Assembly: GCA_902545035.1 (NCBI GenBank)
Contig: CACCEJ010000001.1
Location: 1 to 64,000, forward strand
From: an uncultured Pelagibacteraceae bacterium
GTDB taxonomy: Bacteria > Pseudomonadota > Alphaproteobacteria > Pelagibacterales > Pelagibacteraceae
Length of the DNA stretch: 64,000 nucleotides
Reading direction: 5' to 3'
Shown: positions 28,346-37,939 of the stretch, one piece after another
How positions within the stretch are numbered: position 1 is the stretch's first letter
Layout: the number at the start of each line of letters is the position of its first letter
Notes under the pieces: generated by a model
What the model was told of the DNA's origin: nothing
What the model saw: the letters and a program-made list of their open reading frames with translations, nothing else
Databases searched by the model: none
Program-made: the position numbers and the translations under genes

Positions 28346-30043
28346 ATGTTAGATCAAAATTTTCAAAGAACAATTTCAGATTTATTCTCAAGGAAAAGAT
28401 ATAATGATGTGATTATTAAGGTTGAGGAATATTCCAATATTGAAAACAGACCTGGTGGCCTCTCATCTTTAATTGGGGTATGTAAAATGCTTAAATCAAA
28501 TTATACAGAAGAAGATGTAATATCTGCACTATCTGATTTTGAAGATGCATACAAAAAATTAAAAACACACTTTGCAGGTATTGAAGCATTGGGAAATTAT
28601 ATCACTGCTTGTATACGTAATTCTCAAAAATATTTAAGGATAATAGATTACCTTGAAAATGCTAAAACTATGTTTGATGAGGCAGAAAAAAATTTTCCAT
28701 ATAATGAAAAGTTATATTTAAGTGGTGTAGATTTATATAAGTACTTACTAAATCCAAAAAAAGTTCTTCAATTATCAAAAGAAGTTTTAAAAAACAATCC
28801 TAAATTAAAAATTAATGCATGCACTTATGGAATGATGAATAATTATTTATATGATTGGGGTATAAAAGATTATTTTGAATATTCAAAAAGTTTCAAAAAT
28901 TATTTTCCTAAACTTAAAGTGATTGATTTAAAAGATATTGATTACAAAAAAAATAATAAAATTAAAATAGGATTTGTATCACCTGATTTTGTGGTAAATC
29001 ATTCAGTGACATATTTTGTAAAAAATACAATAAAGAAACTAGATAAAAATATTTTTGAAGTATTTGTATACCAAATCGGTGAATCGTCTTTTTTAAAAGA
29101 ATCTTCTCAAGAGTTAAAAGATAATTCAGATTTTTGGTTTGATTTAACTAAAATATCAAATCAAGAAATAATAAATAAAATACAATATGATAAAATAGAG
29201 ATTTTATTTGACGTAATGGGCTTAACTGGTGCAAAAAAAATTGAAATATTTAATAATAGAATATGCCCCTTACAAATTTCATGGCTTGCTTTTTGTAATA
29301 CAGTTGGATTTGACGACATAGACTGTTTAGTTGCAGATAAAAATTTAATTTATGAAGAGGAAGAAAAATATTATTCAGAAAAAATTCTTAAACTTCCAGA
29401 TGTATGGAATTGCCACTCAGGATTTTCATTTAAGAGAGTTAAACCAGATTTACCATTTAATAAAAACAAATTTATTACCTTTGGCTCATTTAATAATTTT
29501 CTAAAAATTTCAGATGAAGTTGTAAGAACTTGGAGTAAAATATTAATGAAAGTTAAAAATTCTAAACTAATATTGAAATCCTCTTTTAGTTATCAAACAA
29601 AAAATATAATCTCAAAATTTAAAAAATATGGTGTTGAGAAACAATTAGAATTCTTTGATCGTCAAAACTATTCTGAGGTAGAAGATCATTTACGGTTATA
29701 TAATAATGTTGATATTGGTCTAGATACTTTTCCCTATAATGGAGTTACAACTACATTCGAGGCTCTTTGGGCAGGAGTACCAGTTCTTGTAATGAAAGGA
29801 TATAATTTCAATTCAAGATGTGGAGAAAGTATAATGAAAAATGGAAATTTAGAACATTTTATTGGCAAAAACGAGGAAGATTATATTGAAAAGGCTGTAA
29901 ACTTGGCGAGTAATAAAGACCAATTAATTTTTGAAAGACATAAAATTTTTACAGAAATACTAACTACACCATTGTATGATTCTACAAAGTTTGCTGAAGG
30001 ATTAAAAAATGAATTACTAAAAGTTTATAAAAAAAAATTATAA
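28346..30043 (+). CDS. O-GlcNAc-transferase-like (GT41/SPINDLY) glycosyltransferase
   Basis: A 565-aa protein with a helical, TPR-like N-terminal ~190 residues. The OGT C-terminal domain follows: KIGFVSPDFVVNHSVTYF, LQISWLAFCNTVGFDDIDCLVAD, FGSFNNFLKISDEVVRTWSKIL and GLDTFPYNGVTTTFEALWAGVPVLVMKG. Such enzymes glycosylate proteins or lipid-linked acceptors from a UDP-sugar; donor and target are unknown. It stands between rho and mnmE and overlaps the convergent sulfotransferase by 6 nt. No signal peptide is seen. Confidence 0.87.
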   Translation: MLDQNFQRTISDLFSRKRYNDVIIKVEEYSNIENRPGGLSSLIGVCKMLKSNYTEEDVISALSDFEDAYKKLKTHFAGIEALGNYITACIRNSQKYLRIIDYLENAKTMFDEAEKNFPYNEKLYLSGVDLYKYLLNPKKVLQLSKEVLKNNPKLKINACTYGMMNNYLYDWGIKDYFEYSKSFKNYFPKLKVIDLKDIDYKKNNKIKIGFVSPDFVVNHSVTYFVKNTIKKLDKNIFEVFVYQIGESSFLKESSQELKDNSDFWFDLTKISNQEIINKIQYDKIEILFDVMGLTGAKKIEIFNNRICPLQISWLAFCNTVGFDDIDCLVADKNLIYEEEEKYYSEKILKLPDVWNCHSGFSFKRVKPDLPFNKNKFITFGSFNNFLKISDEVVRTWSKILMKVKNSKLILKSSFSYQTKNIISKFKKYGVEKQLEFFDRQNYSEVEDHLRLYNNVDIGLDTFPYNGVTTTFEALWAGVPVLVMKGYNFNSRCGESIMKNGNLEHFIGKNEEDYIEKAVNLASNKDQLIFERHKIFTEILTTPLYDSTKFAEGLKNELLKVYKKKL

Positions 30044-30892
30044 GTATTTTAATTCTTCCATTTCTTTTTTAAATTTTCTTTCTATATCTTCTTTTATTTC
30101 TAAATCCAACAAATTCTCCCATTTATTGTTTGGTCCTAAATTAAAAAATTTTTTAGTTTCACCAGTTTCTTTATTTTTTACAGCTTCATTAAAACCATAT
30201 TTTTTTTCAATCCTTTTTAAATTTTCAAATTCATTTGATTTTATGGAAAGATTAATTTTGTTATCGTCTATTTTTAAATTAAGCAAGTTTGATACATAAT
30301 CCGAAATTTTTCTGAATTCTTCATTTGGATTTGAGACTAAATTTTCATATTTTATTAAAAGATAATTATTTTTGAAATTTTTCCAAGAATTATAATGAGT
30401 TTTCCATGAAGTGATAAGTGTAAACATATCTTTATTAACACTTGGACTGTCTGGTTTAAATTTTTTTCCTAATGCTCTTTTTTCATCAAACAAAAAATCT
30501 TTGGCTTCAAAATAATTTTTTTTGGAATAGTGGTATAAGATCGAACTTATTACATTTCTTGGGTCTCTCACTATATGAATTACTCCTAATGAGTTATCGT
30601 AATTTGTAAAATTAGAGCCACCAATTTTTATTAAAGCATGGTGTGTTTTAAAAAATTTAATTTTTTTATCACTGTTAATAAGGCTTTGCGATTTAGACCA
30701 ATTTAATGAAATTTCTTTAATATCATCTATATTTTTTACAAGATTATTAAAATGTGATCTTAGAGGATACTGAGATATATTTGAAATAGCACTTAAAACT
30801 TCATCATTTTTTTTATCATACAATAAAGATGTCAAAAAAGATCGAACCCAAGTATTTCCACTTTTTGGATATGAAGCTAGCCATATAATCAT
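30038..30892 (-). CDS. Sulfotransferase domain protein
   Basis: A 284-aa PAPS-dependent sulfotransferase without TPRs. The 5'-phosphosulfate loop is at the very N terminus (WLASYPKSGNTWVRSFL) and the 3'-phosphate segment HIVRDPRNVISSILYHYSK lies near residue 107. The architecture is closer to classic Sulfotransfer_1 enzymes than the TPR forms at the left edge. It is convergent with the OGT-like gene and divergent from mnmE, so it looks inserted. The acceptor is unknown. Confidence 0.88.
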   Translation of the reverse strand: MIIWLASYPKSGNTWVRSFLTSLLYDKKNDEVLSAISNISQYPLRSHFNNLVKNIDDIKEISLNWSKSQSLINSDKKIKFFKTHHALIKIGGSNFTNYDNSLGVIHIVRDPRNVISSILYHYSKKNYFEAKDFLFDEKRALGKKFKPDSPSVNKDMFTLITSWKTHYNSWKNFKNNYLLIKYENLVSNPNEEFRKISDYVSNLLNLKIDDNKINLSIKSNEFENLKRIEKKYGFNEAVKNKETGETKKFFNLGPNNKWENLLDLEIKEDIERKFKKEMEELKYL

Positions 30893-30938
30893 TAAGAAAA
30901 TTATATTATTATGAATAATATAAAACTATACTAATAAT

Positions 30939-32270
30939 ATGACAATCTATGCACTTTCGTCAGGACCTGGGGTTTCCGGTGTAGCAGTAATAAGGATATC
31001 TGGTTCAAAGACCTCTGAATTAGTAAAAACACTTACTAATGGAGATCTTCCTGAACCTAGAGTAGCTAAACGTAAAAAGTTCAATAAAATCAAGAATTCT
31101 GAGATAATTGATGAGGGATTGTTAATATGGTTTCCTGGTCCAGACAGCTACACAGGTGAAGATATGGCTGAAATTCATGTACATGGTAGTATCGCAGTAG
31201 TAAGAGCGATTTTGCATGAACTTTCTAAAGTCAATAACTGTCGCCTTGCCGAACCTGGTGAATTTACAAAAATTGCATTTCAAAATGGAAAAATAAATCT
31301 TTTAAAAGCAGAGAGTATTTCAGATTTGATTTCAGCAGAAACAGAGATTCAAAGAAAACAGGCAATTCAAATTATGAGTGGCAAAAGTTCTGAAAAATTT
31401 AATTTACTAAGAGAACAACTTTTAAAAATTTTATCCAACGTTGAGGCGAAAATAGATTTTCCTGAAGATGATCTTCCAGAAGATGTTATTAAAAATATAA
31501 AAACTGATTCAGAAAAAATTAGAAAAGAAATTGAAAAAATTCTAGATGATCAAAAAGTTGGAGAAAGAATAAGAGAAGGTTTTAAGATTGCAATTATTGG
31601 ACCTGCCAATGCTGGAAAGTCTTCATTATTAAATTATCTTTCCAATCGTGATGTAGCTATCGTTTCAGAAATTGCAGGAACTACTCGAGACGTTATTGAA
31701 GCTCATTTAAATTTAGACGGGTACCCAGTGGTAATTTCAGATACTGCCGGAATAAGAGACTCTAAAGATGAAATAGAAAAAAAAGGAATTAAACTAGCTT
31801 TAAAACGTGCTGAAGATGCTGATCTTAATATAATTGTAATTGAACCAAAAAGTGTTGATTTTACTGGCTTTTTGAATGATTTAATTAGTGAAAAATCAAT
31901 AATTGTTATTAATAAAATAGATCTTGGCTACAATAACATCAATAAACAAATTACAAAATTTAATCCAATTTTTTTATCAATTAAAAATGAAACAAACGTA
32001 GACGGATTAATTAATAGAATTAAACATAAATTAAAAAATAAATTCGTTAGTTCAAGCGAAACTTTGATTACCAGAGAAAGACATAGACAAAGTTTAGAGG
32101 ATTGCGTTCAAAATTTAAAAAACTTTGAAGAAAAAAATTCCCAAGAAGATTTCGATAAAGCTGCAGAGGATCTAAGATTAGCAACAAGACACTTAGGAAT
32201 GATTGTTGGTAAAGTAGATGTTGAAGAAATATTAGGTTCCATTTTTAGTGATTTCTGTATAGGTAAATAA
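30939..32270 (+). CDS. mnmE: tRNA modification GTPase MnmE
   Basis: With MnmG, installs the carboxymethylaminomethyl group on wobble U34. The N-terminal folate-binding domain includes ALSSGPGVSGVAVIRISG and GEDMAEIHVHG. The G domain has GPANAGKSSLLNYL, DTAGIRDS and NKID, and the protein ends with the CIGK motif. The length of 443 aa is normal. It precedes mnmG by 75 nt. Confidence 0.97.
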   Translation: MTIYALSSGPGVSGVAVIRISGSKTSELVKTLTNGDLPEPRVAKRKKFNKIKNSEIIDEGLLIWFPGPDSYTGEDMAEIHVHGSIAVVRAILHELSKVNNCRLAEPGEFTKIAFQNGKINLLKAESISDLISAETEIQRKQAIQIMSGKSSEKFNLLREQLLKILSNVEAKIDFPEDDLPEDVIKNIKTDSEKIRKEIEKILDDQKVGERIREGFKIAIIGPANAGKSSLLNYLSNRDVAIVSEIAGTTRDVIEAHLNLDGYPVVISDTAGIRDSKDEIEKKGIKLALKRAEDADLNIIVIEPKSVDFTGFLNDLISEKSIIVINKIDLGYNNINKQITKFNPIFLSIKNETNVDGLINRIKHKLKNKFVSSSETLITRERHRQSLEDCVQNLKNFEEKNSQEDFDKAAEDLRLATRHLGMIVGKVDVEEILGSIFSDFCIGK

Positions 32271-32345
32271 GTACGCATTTACTTACTTTTTTGACACTTT
32301 TAACTGTTTTCTTGTAAATTTTTAGATCAATAATAAATTACGCCT

Positions 32346-34217
32346 ATGAAAAATGAGATATCATTTGATGTAGTTGTAATTGGTGGAGGTCATGCTGGCT
32401 GTGAAGCTGCAGCAGCATCTGCTAGATTGGGGGTAAACACTGCCTTATTCACTCATAAATTTGATACTATTGGTGAGATGTCATGCAATCCAGCTATAGG
32501 GGGATTAGGTAAAGGTCATCTTGTTAGAGAAATAGATGCACTAGATGGTGTAATGGGTGAAGTTGCAGATAAATCAGGAATACAATTTCGATTATTAAAT
32601 AGAAGCAGAGGTCCTGCAGTGCGTGGACCACGTACTCAAAGTGATAGATCATTATATAAGAAATATATGCAGGAAAAACTTGTAAACTACTGTAATTTAA
32701 GCATATTTTCTGATCCTGTAATAGAGTTTATTTTTAAAAAAAACAATATAATTGGTTTTATTACACAAGAGGGTAAAAAAGTACTATCATCTAAAGTAAT
32801 CCTTACAACTGGAACTTTTTTAAATGGTTTAATTCACATCGGTGAAGAAAAAACACCTGCAGGAAGATTTAATGAAAAACCTTCAACAGGTTTAAGTGAA
32901 CAATTAGAAAAATATAATTTTAAAATTGGAAGATTAAAAACAGGAACACCACCAAGACTGGATGCAACGACAATAAATTTCGAAAAACTCGAAGAGCAGC
33001 ATGCAGATGAAGATCCATATTTTTTTTCTTTTCTTACAAAAAAAAATATAAATAGACAGATTTCATGTAGGATGACCTATACCAATCGAGCAGTTCATGA
33101 GATCATATCTAAAAACATAAATAGTAGTGCTATGTATTCAGGAAGTATCAAAGGTATCGGCCCCAGATATTGTCCATCTATTGAAGATAAAATTGTAAAG
33201 TTTGCTGATAAGCAAAAACATCAAATATTTTTAGAGCCAGAAGGTCTAAATGATAAAACAATCTATCCAAATGGAATTTCAACTTCTCTACCTGCTGAAA
33301 TACAACAAGAAATATGTAATAATATCAATGGTTTAGAAAATGTTAAGATTTTAAGACCTGGATACGCAATAGAGTATGATTTTGTTGATCCACGGGAGCT
33401 ATTTCTAACTTTAGAGACAAAAAAAATTAAAAATCTTTACCTCGCAGGACAAATAAATGGAACAACAGGCTATGAAGAAGCTGCAGCACAAGGATTGATA
33501 GCTGGAATAAATGCTGCTCTATCTATTAAAGGAAATGAACCATTCATACTTGATAGATCCGAGGCATATATAGGTGTTATGATAGATGACTTAGTTACAA
33601 AAGGAGTTGCAGAGCCATATAGAATGTTTACCTCAAGGGCAGAATACAGGCTATCTTTGAGATCTGATAATGCGGATATTAGACTTACCCAAAAAGGAAT
33701 TAATATTGGTTTAATATTAGACGAAAGGAAAATTGTATATAAAGAGAAAGCGTATAAATTGCAAAAAAGTCTTAAAAAAATGGAAAATTCTTTAATTTCA
33801 CCTTCAAAAGTATCCAAATTTGGGATTAATATTGCGAAAGATGGGGTCAAAAGAAATGCATTAGAAATACTTAGCCAAAAATCAGTAAAAATGAGTAAAA
33901 TAAGAGAAATTTGGCCAGAGATTGAATATGTTTCACATGAAATAGATGAGCAAATTGAGATAAAAGCTCATTATAAAGGATATTTGAAGAAGCAAGCTGC
34001 AGATATTTTGGCATTTAAAAGAGATGAAAATCTTAAAATACCAGATAATTTAAATTATGACCAATTTTCTGGATTATCAAATGAGGTAAAGTCAAAATTC
34101 AAGAAAATAAAGCCAAAAACACTTGGTCAAGCACTCAGAATAGATGGGGTTACTCCAGCTGCAGTATATATTTTGTTGTCTCATGTCAAAAGAAAGTCTA
34201 TTAAGCATATAGCTTGA
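32346..34217 (+). CDS. mnmG: tRNA uridine-5-carboxymethylaminomethyl synthase MnmG
   Basis: The FAD-dependent partner of MnmE, 623 aa. FAD loop [20 protein letters not shown], then [37 protein letters not shown], and [24 protein letters not shown], all GidA hallmarks. Its stop overlaps the rsmG TTG start (TTGA). The mnmE-mnmG-rsmG-parA-parB order is the classic origin-proximal cluster. Confidence 0.98.
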   Translation: MKNEISFDVVVIGGGHAGCEAAAASARLGVNTALFTHKFDTIGEMSCNPAIGGLGKGHLVREIDALDGVMGEVADKSGIQFRLLNRSRGPAVRGPRTQSDRSLYKKYMQEKLVNYCNLSIFSDPVIEFIFKKNNIIGFITQEGKKVLSSKVILTTGTFLNGLIHIGEEKTPAGRFNEKPSTGLSEQLEKYNFKIGRLKTGTPPRLDATTINFEKLEEQHADEDPYFFSFLTKKNINRQISCRMTYTNRAVHEIISKNINSSAMYSGSIKGIGPRYCPSIEDKIVKFADKQKHQIFLEPEGLNDKTIYPNGISTSLPAEIQQEICNNINGLENVKILRPGYAIEYDFVDPRELFLTLETKKIKNLYLAGQINGTTGYEEAAAQGLIAGINAALSIKGNEPFILDRSEAYIGVMIDDLVTKGVAEPYRMFTSRAEYRLSLRSDNADIRLTQKGINIGLILDERKIVYKEKAYKLQKSLKKMENSLISPSKVSKFGINIAKDGVKRNALEILSQKSVKMSKIREIWPEIEYVSHEIDEQIEIKAHYKGYLKKQAADILAFKRDENLKIPDNLNYDQFSGLSNEVKSKFKKIKPKTLGQALRIDGVTPAAVYILLSHVKRKSIKHIA

Positions 34218-34858
34218 TTGATTCGAAAATAATAAAAAAAGAGAAAATTTATCTCCCAAATGTTTCACGTGAAACATTAATGGAACTTGAGGACTATTCA
34301 AATTCAATTTTAAATAAAAATAGGAAAATTAATTTGATAAGTTCAAGTACAGAAAAATCAATAAATTCAAGGCATATAACAGATAGTGCACAAACCATTG
34401 AATTTATTGATAAAAATGACATTAAGGTTTGTACTGATCTTGGATCAGGCGCAGGGCTTCCTAGTATAGTTTTGGGTATTTTGATGAAATCTAAAAAACA
34501 AGGTTTTAAGCTAATTTTTTATGAAAAGAGTTATCATAAAAGCAATTTCCTAAAAGAAATGGCAAAAAAATTCAAATTAGAAGCTAAAATTTATCAAAAA
34601 AATATTTTTGAGGAAAAAAACTTAGTTACTGATGTAATAATTTGTCGAGCGTTTAAACCTTTGCCTGTGATTTTTGATATTGCGACAAAAAATTTTAAAA
34701 ATTTTAAATACATAGTCATGTATTTAGGCAAGAGTGGAAAAAAAATTTTGGAAGATGTTTCCAAAAAATGGAAATTTGATGTAGAGAAAATGAAAAGCAT
34801 TACTAATGAAGAGTCATCAGTAGTTAAAATTTCAAATTTAAAAAAAAAATATGAATAG
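34214..34858 (+). CDS. rsmG: 16S rRNA (guanine-N7)-methyltransferase RsmG
   Basis: Methylates G527 of 16S rRNA using [25 protein letters not shown] is the SAM-binding motif I, and NRKINLISS and RHITDS are typical upstream elements. The start is TTG at 34214, overlapping the mnmG stop. The alternative ATG at 34280 would cut into the conserved N-terminal helix, so TTG is favoured. The DNA coding for NVSRET is a perfect parS site. It overlaps parA by 8 nt. Confidence 0.93.
   Translation: MIDSKIIKKEKIYLPNVSRETLMELEDYSNSILNKNRKINLISSSTEKSINSRHITDSAQTIEFIDKNDIKVCTDLGSGAGLPSIVLGILMKSKKQGFKLIFYEKSYHKSNFLKEMAKKFKLEAKIYQKNIFEEKNLVTDVIICRAFKPLPVIFDIATKNFKNFKYIVMYLGKSGKKILEDVSKKWKFDVEKMKSITNEESSVVKISNLKKKYE
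34261..34276. promoter_or_regulatory. parS centromere site (ParB binding)
   Basis: TGTTTCACGTGAAACA is a perfect 16-bp palindrome identical to the widely conserved parS consensus. It lies inside the 5' part of rsmG and about 0.6 kb upstream of parA, a common place for parS in Alphaproteobacteria. ParB should nucleate here and spread. I noticed no second copy in the window, but my scan was by eye. Confidence 0.93.
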
Positions 34859-35651
34859 AAAAATTATTTCGATCATAAACCAAAAAGGTGGAGTGGGTAA
34901 GACCACTACAGTAATTAATCTTGCTGCTGGTTTAACAATGAAAGGAAAAAAAATTCTTGTAATTGATCTTGATCCACAAGGAAATGCTACAACAGGTCTA
35001 GGATTATCCAACGCAACTAGTTCTGATCGAACAATTTACAATGTTTTAAATGGAAGTAAAAAAATTTCAGAGGTGGTTCAGTCTACAAGCTTCAAAAATT
35101 TAGATTTAATATCTTCGAATGTTGATTTATCAGGATTAGAGGTTGAGACAGCTGGCGACAATAGAAGAGCCTTTAAACTAAAAGATGAATTAAGCGCTAT
35201 TTTAAACAATTCTGGGCCATCCTATGATTACATCATTATTGACTGCCCACCATCCTTAAGTCTACTTACAATCATGGCATTGGTAGCTTCTGATGCTCTT
35301 GTTGTGCCTCTCCAGACTGAATTTTTTGCGTTAGAGGGTCTTACACAGCTCTTAAAAACAATCGATAGGATAAAGTCAAACTTAAATCCATCTTTAGAGA
35401 TAAGAGGAATACTTCTAACTATGTATGATAAGAGAAATAAATTATCTGGTGAAGTTGAGACAGAGGCAAGAAATTATTTTAAGGATAAAGTCTACAGTAC
35501 AGCAGTACCAAGAAATGTTAGATTATCAGAAGCTCCTTCACATGGCGTACCGGTTTTAATTTATGACAAGGTTTGTCCAGGTAGTAGAGCATATTTTAGT
35601 TTCACAGATGAATTTTTAAATCAAGATAAACCAGTGGAGAGTGCAGCATGA
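34851..35651 (+). CDS. parA: Chromosome-partitioning ATPase ParA
   Basis: A Walker-type ATPase that moves ParB-parS complexes. The deviant Walker A is INQKGGVGKTTTVINLAAGL, followed by VIDLDPQGNATTGLG and DYIIIDCPPSLSLLT. The length of 266 aa is typical of chromosomal ParA (Soj). It overlaps rsmG by 8 nt and parB by 4 nt. Confidence 0.97.
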   Translation: MNRKIISIINQKGGVGKTTTVINLAAGLTMKGKKILVIDLDPQGNATTGLGLSNATSSDRTIYNVLNGSKKISEVVQSTSFKNLDLISSNVDLSGLEVETAGDNRRAFKLKDELSAILNNSGPSYDYIIIDCPPSLSLLTIMALVASDALVVPLQTEFFALEGLTQLLKTIDRIKSNLNPSLEIRGILLTMYDKRNKLSGEVETEARNYFKDKVYSTAVPRNVRLSEAPSHGVPVLIYDKVCPGSRAYFSFTDEFLNQDKPVESAA

Positions 35652-36499
35652 TAAATCCGTTTAAATCAAAAAAAGGACTTGGAAGAGGATTATCTTCCTT
35701 GATAGGAGATAGCGACAAAATTGATGATAAAAAAAATGTTTCAATCAGTTCATTAGTTAGAAATAAGTATCAACCAAGAAAAAAATTTGATGAATTGAGT
35801 TTAGAAGAATTAACTAATTCTATAAGAGAGAGGGGTATTATCCAACCTATAATAGTTAGACCATCTCCTGATAAGGAAGATAAATTTGAAATAATAGCTG
35901 GTGAAAGAAGATGGCAAGCTGCACAATATGCTGGACTGCATCAGGTACCAGTGGTTGTAATTAATGCAGACAATCTTAAATCCTTAGAGTTTGCTATTGT
36001 TGAAAATGTTCAAAGAAAAGATTTAAATCCAATTGAGGAAGCAGAAGGTTACAAAAGGCTTATTGATGAATTCAGTTATGATCAAGATAAAGTGTCTAAA
36101 TTTATTGGTAAAAGCAGAGCACATATATCTAATTGTTTACGATTATTATCTCTTCCACAAGAAATTATTGAATTAATAATTAAGGAGAAATTATCCCAAG
36201 GTCATGCAAAAATTTTAGTTGGTTTAGATAATGCTTTACTTTTAGCGAAAAAAATTATTAAAAAAAAATTATCTGTTAGACAAGCTGAGAATTTAGTACG
36301 AATGTTAAAAACAAATTCTAACAGCCTAAGTATGAGAAAAGATCCAAACATTATAAGCCTCGAGGAAGAGTTAACAGATAAAATTGGAATGAGAGTTTTT
36401 GTTAAAAATAAAAAAAATAATTCTGGTACTATTAGTTTAGAGTATAAAGGTGCAGATCAACTTGATAGATTGGTAGAGATTATTAAGCAAAACTATTAA
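35648..36499 (+). CDS. parB: Chromosome-partitioning protein ParB
   Basis: The 283-aa CTP-dependent clamp opens with GLGRGLSSLIGD (ParA-interacting N terminus). It has the ParB/Srx motif IIQPIIVRPSPD and GERRWQAAQYAGL, a helix-turn-helix (VSKFIGKSRAHISNCLRLLSLP), and a C-terminal dimerisation region. It binds the parS site 1.4 kb upstream. It converges with holA with a 4-nt overlap. Confidence 0.97.
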   Translation: MINPFKSKKGLGRGLSSLIGDSDKIDDKKNVSISSLVRNKYQPRKKFDELSLEELTNSIRERGIIQPIIVRPSPDKEDKFEIIAGERRWQAAQYAGLHQVPVVVINADNLKSLEFAIVENVQRKDLNPIEEAEGYKRLIDEFSYDQDKVSKFIGKSRAHISNCLRLLSLPQEIIELIIKEKLSQGHAKILVGLDNALLLAKKIIKKKLSVRQAENLVRMLKTNSNSLSMRKDPNIISLEEELTDKIGMRVFVKNKKNNSGTISLEYKGADQLDRLVEIIKQNY

Positions 36500-37473
36500 T
36501 AATTACTTACAAAATCAGACACGAAAAGTATTGAATTCGCTGCATTTTTTTTTACTAACGCCTCTAAGGAATTCACTCTCAATATAATCTCTTTTACTTC
36601 ATTGGTAGACCAAGATTGAGCTTGTTTTTTTACAATATCCTTTTCTTTCCAAAATATTGGAGGTTTGAAGTTAGTTATAGCCTGATCAATATTTATATTA
36701 TTGTCAATTTCGTTTCTTATTTTTAAGAGTCTTTTTGATTTATTAAGAATTGTTCTAATTATTAATATACAATCTTCTGGTGAGTAGTTATTTTCATTGA
36801 GGATATTAGAAACTTTCTTTGAATTTTTGCAAAGGTAATTATCCCCTAATTCAAACACACTGTAATTTTCAGCTAAATTTGATAATTTTAACACATCATC
36901 AATGTTTAATTTTTTTTTACTAATTGATAAATTTTTCAATTTTGATAATTCATTTTTTAAATTTATTCTGTCTCCTCCAGATCTTTCAATAAGAATATTT
37001 TTAATTTCTTGGGATAAATTTAATTTATTTTCATTTAAAAAACTTTGAATAATATAACTTAAAGATCGTGTGTCATCTTCATAAACAGCTGTACAAATTA
37101 GATTCTTTTCTTTCTCAAATAGAGTTCTTAGTTTAGATTTTTTTTCTAGGTTGCTAGATTTAATTATTATTTTACAATCTTGTATTTCCTTTTCTAAAAT
37201 ATATAATACAAAATTGTATAATTTTATTGTTGCTCTTGAAATAATAATTATTTTATTATTTTCGAATAAAGAATTTGTCATTAGGTTCGATATAAATTCA
37301 TCTTTATTATTTAGTATATCTTGCTCGTCGTATTTTAATGTATCGCCATCAAAATTTTTTAAATAATAGTTTTTGATTATATCCTCTTTGAGACCTTCAT
37401 TATTTCCATAGATTAAGTGTAAATTTGAATTTAATGATTTTAGTTTATCTAATTCAAAATTTTTAATTATCAT
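36496..37473 (-). CDS. holA: DNA polymerase III delta subunit
   Basis: The clamp-loader wrench subunit, 325 aa, strongly divergent. HLIYGNNEGLKEDIIKNYYLKNF near the start, LIERSGGDRINLKNELSKL in the middle and a C-terminal helical collar are the family pattern. The call is aided by synteny: leuS-lptE-holA next to parB is common in Alphaproteobacteria. It overlaps lptE by 11 nt. Confidence 0.85.
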   Translation of the reverse strand: MIIKNFELDKLKSLNSNLHLIYGNNEGLKEDIIKNYYLKNFDGDTLKYDEQDILNNKDEFISNLMTNSLFENNKIIIISRATIKLYNFVLYILEKEIQDCKIIIKSSNLEKKSKLRTLFEKEKNLICTAVYEDDTRSLSYIIQSFLNENKLNLSQEIKNILIERSGGDRINLKNELSKLKNLSISKKKLNIDDVLKLSNLAENYSVFELGDNYLCKNSKKVSNILNENNYSPEDCILIIRTILNKSKRLLKIRNEIDNNINIDQAITNFKPPIFWKEKDIVKKQAQSWSTNEVKEIILRVNSLEALVKKNAANSILFVSDFVSNY

Positions 37474-37939
37474 CTAAATTTATTATAGAGGAGATTATTA
37501 TTTCACTAATCTTATTGGACAAATTTTCAATTATAATTTTTTCATTTTGTTCAAGTTCAAACTTGTCGGTATTATTATTGTAGATATTATTTTTTTTAAT
37601 TTCTTTATTTAGTATTGATGCATTGTTATATTTAATTTCATAATTTGTTGTAACTATAAGTTCAAATTTTAATGGATCTCCTTTCGAGTCTTTAGAAACT
37701 GTTTTTCTTTCTTTAAAACTATTTATTGAAAGGCTATATTTTTTCTTATCTGGACCATCATTATCTTTTATAAGATGAAGTTTATTTTTTATTATATTAT
37801 TTATTTTTTTCTCTCCTGAATATTCAATTTTACCTAACTCAAAATTATAATTTTTTTCAGAAAGAATTGGTTTATATGAACATGAGGTAAGTATAATAAC
37901 TAACAGGATTGAAATATAATTAATATTTAATCTAATCAT
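37463..37939 (-). CDS. lptE: LPS-assembly lipoprotein LptE-like
   Basis: A 158-aa protein with a lipoprotein signal and lipobox-like [12 protein letters not shown], so Cys at about residue 20 would be lipidated. The rest ([22 protein letters not shown]) fits LptE, the plug protein of the LptD translocon. Similarity is weak, so position between leuS and holA carries much of the call. It overlaps leuS by 8 nt and holA by 11 nt. Confidence 0.78.
   Translation of the reverse strand: MIRLNINYISILLVIILTSCSYKPILSEKNYNFELGKIEYSGEKKINNIIKNKLHLIKDNDGPDKKKYSLSINSFKERKTVSKDSKGDPLKFELIVTTNYEIKYNNASILNKEIKKNNIYNNNTDKFELEQNEKIIIENLSNKISEIIISSIINLDDN

Noticed and set aside
33470-33850. 126-aa minus-strand ORF opposite mnmG
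   Set aside because: Shadow of mnmG, whose own frame shows full family motifs.
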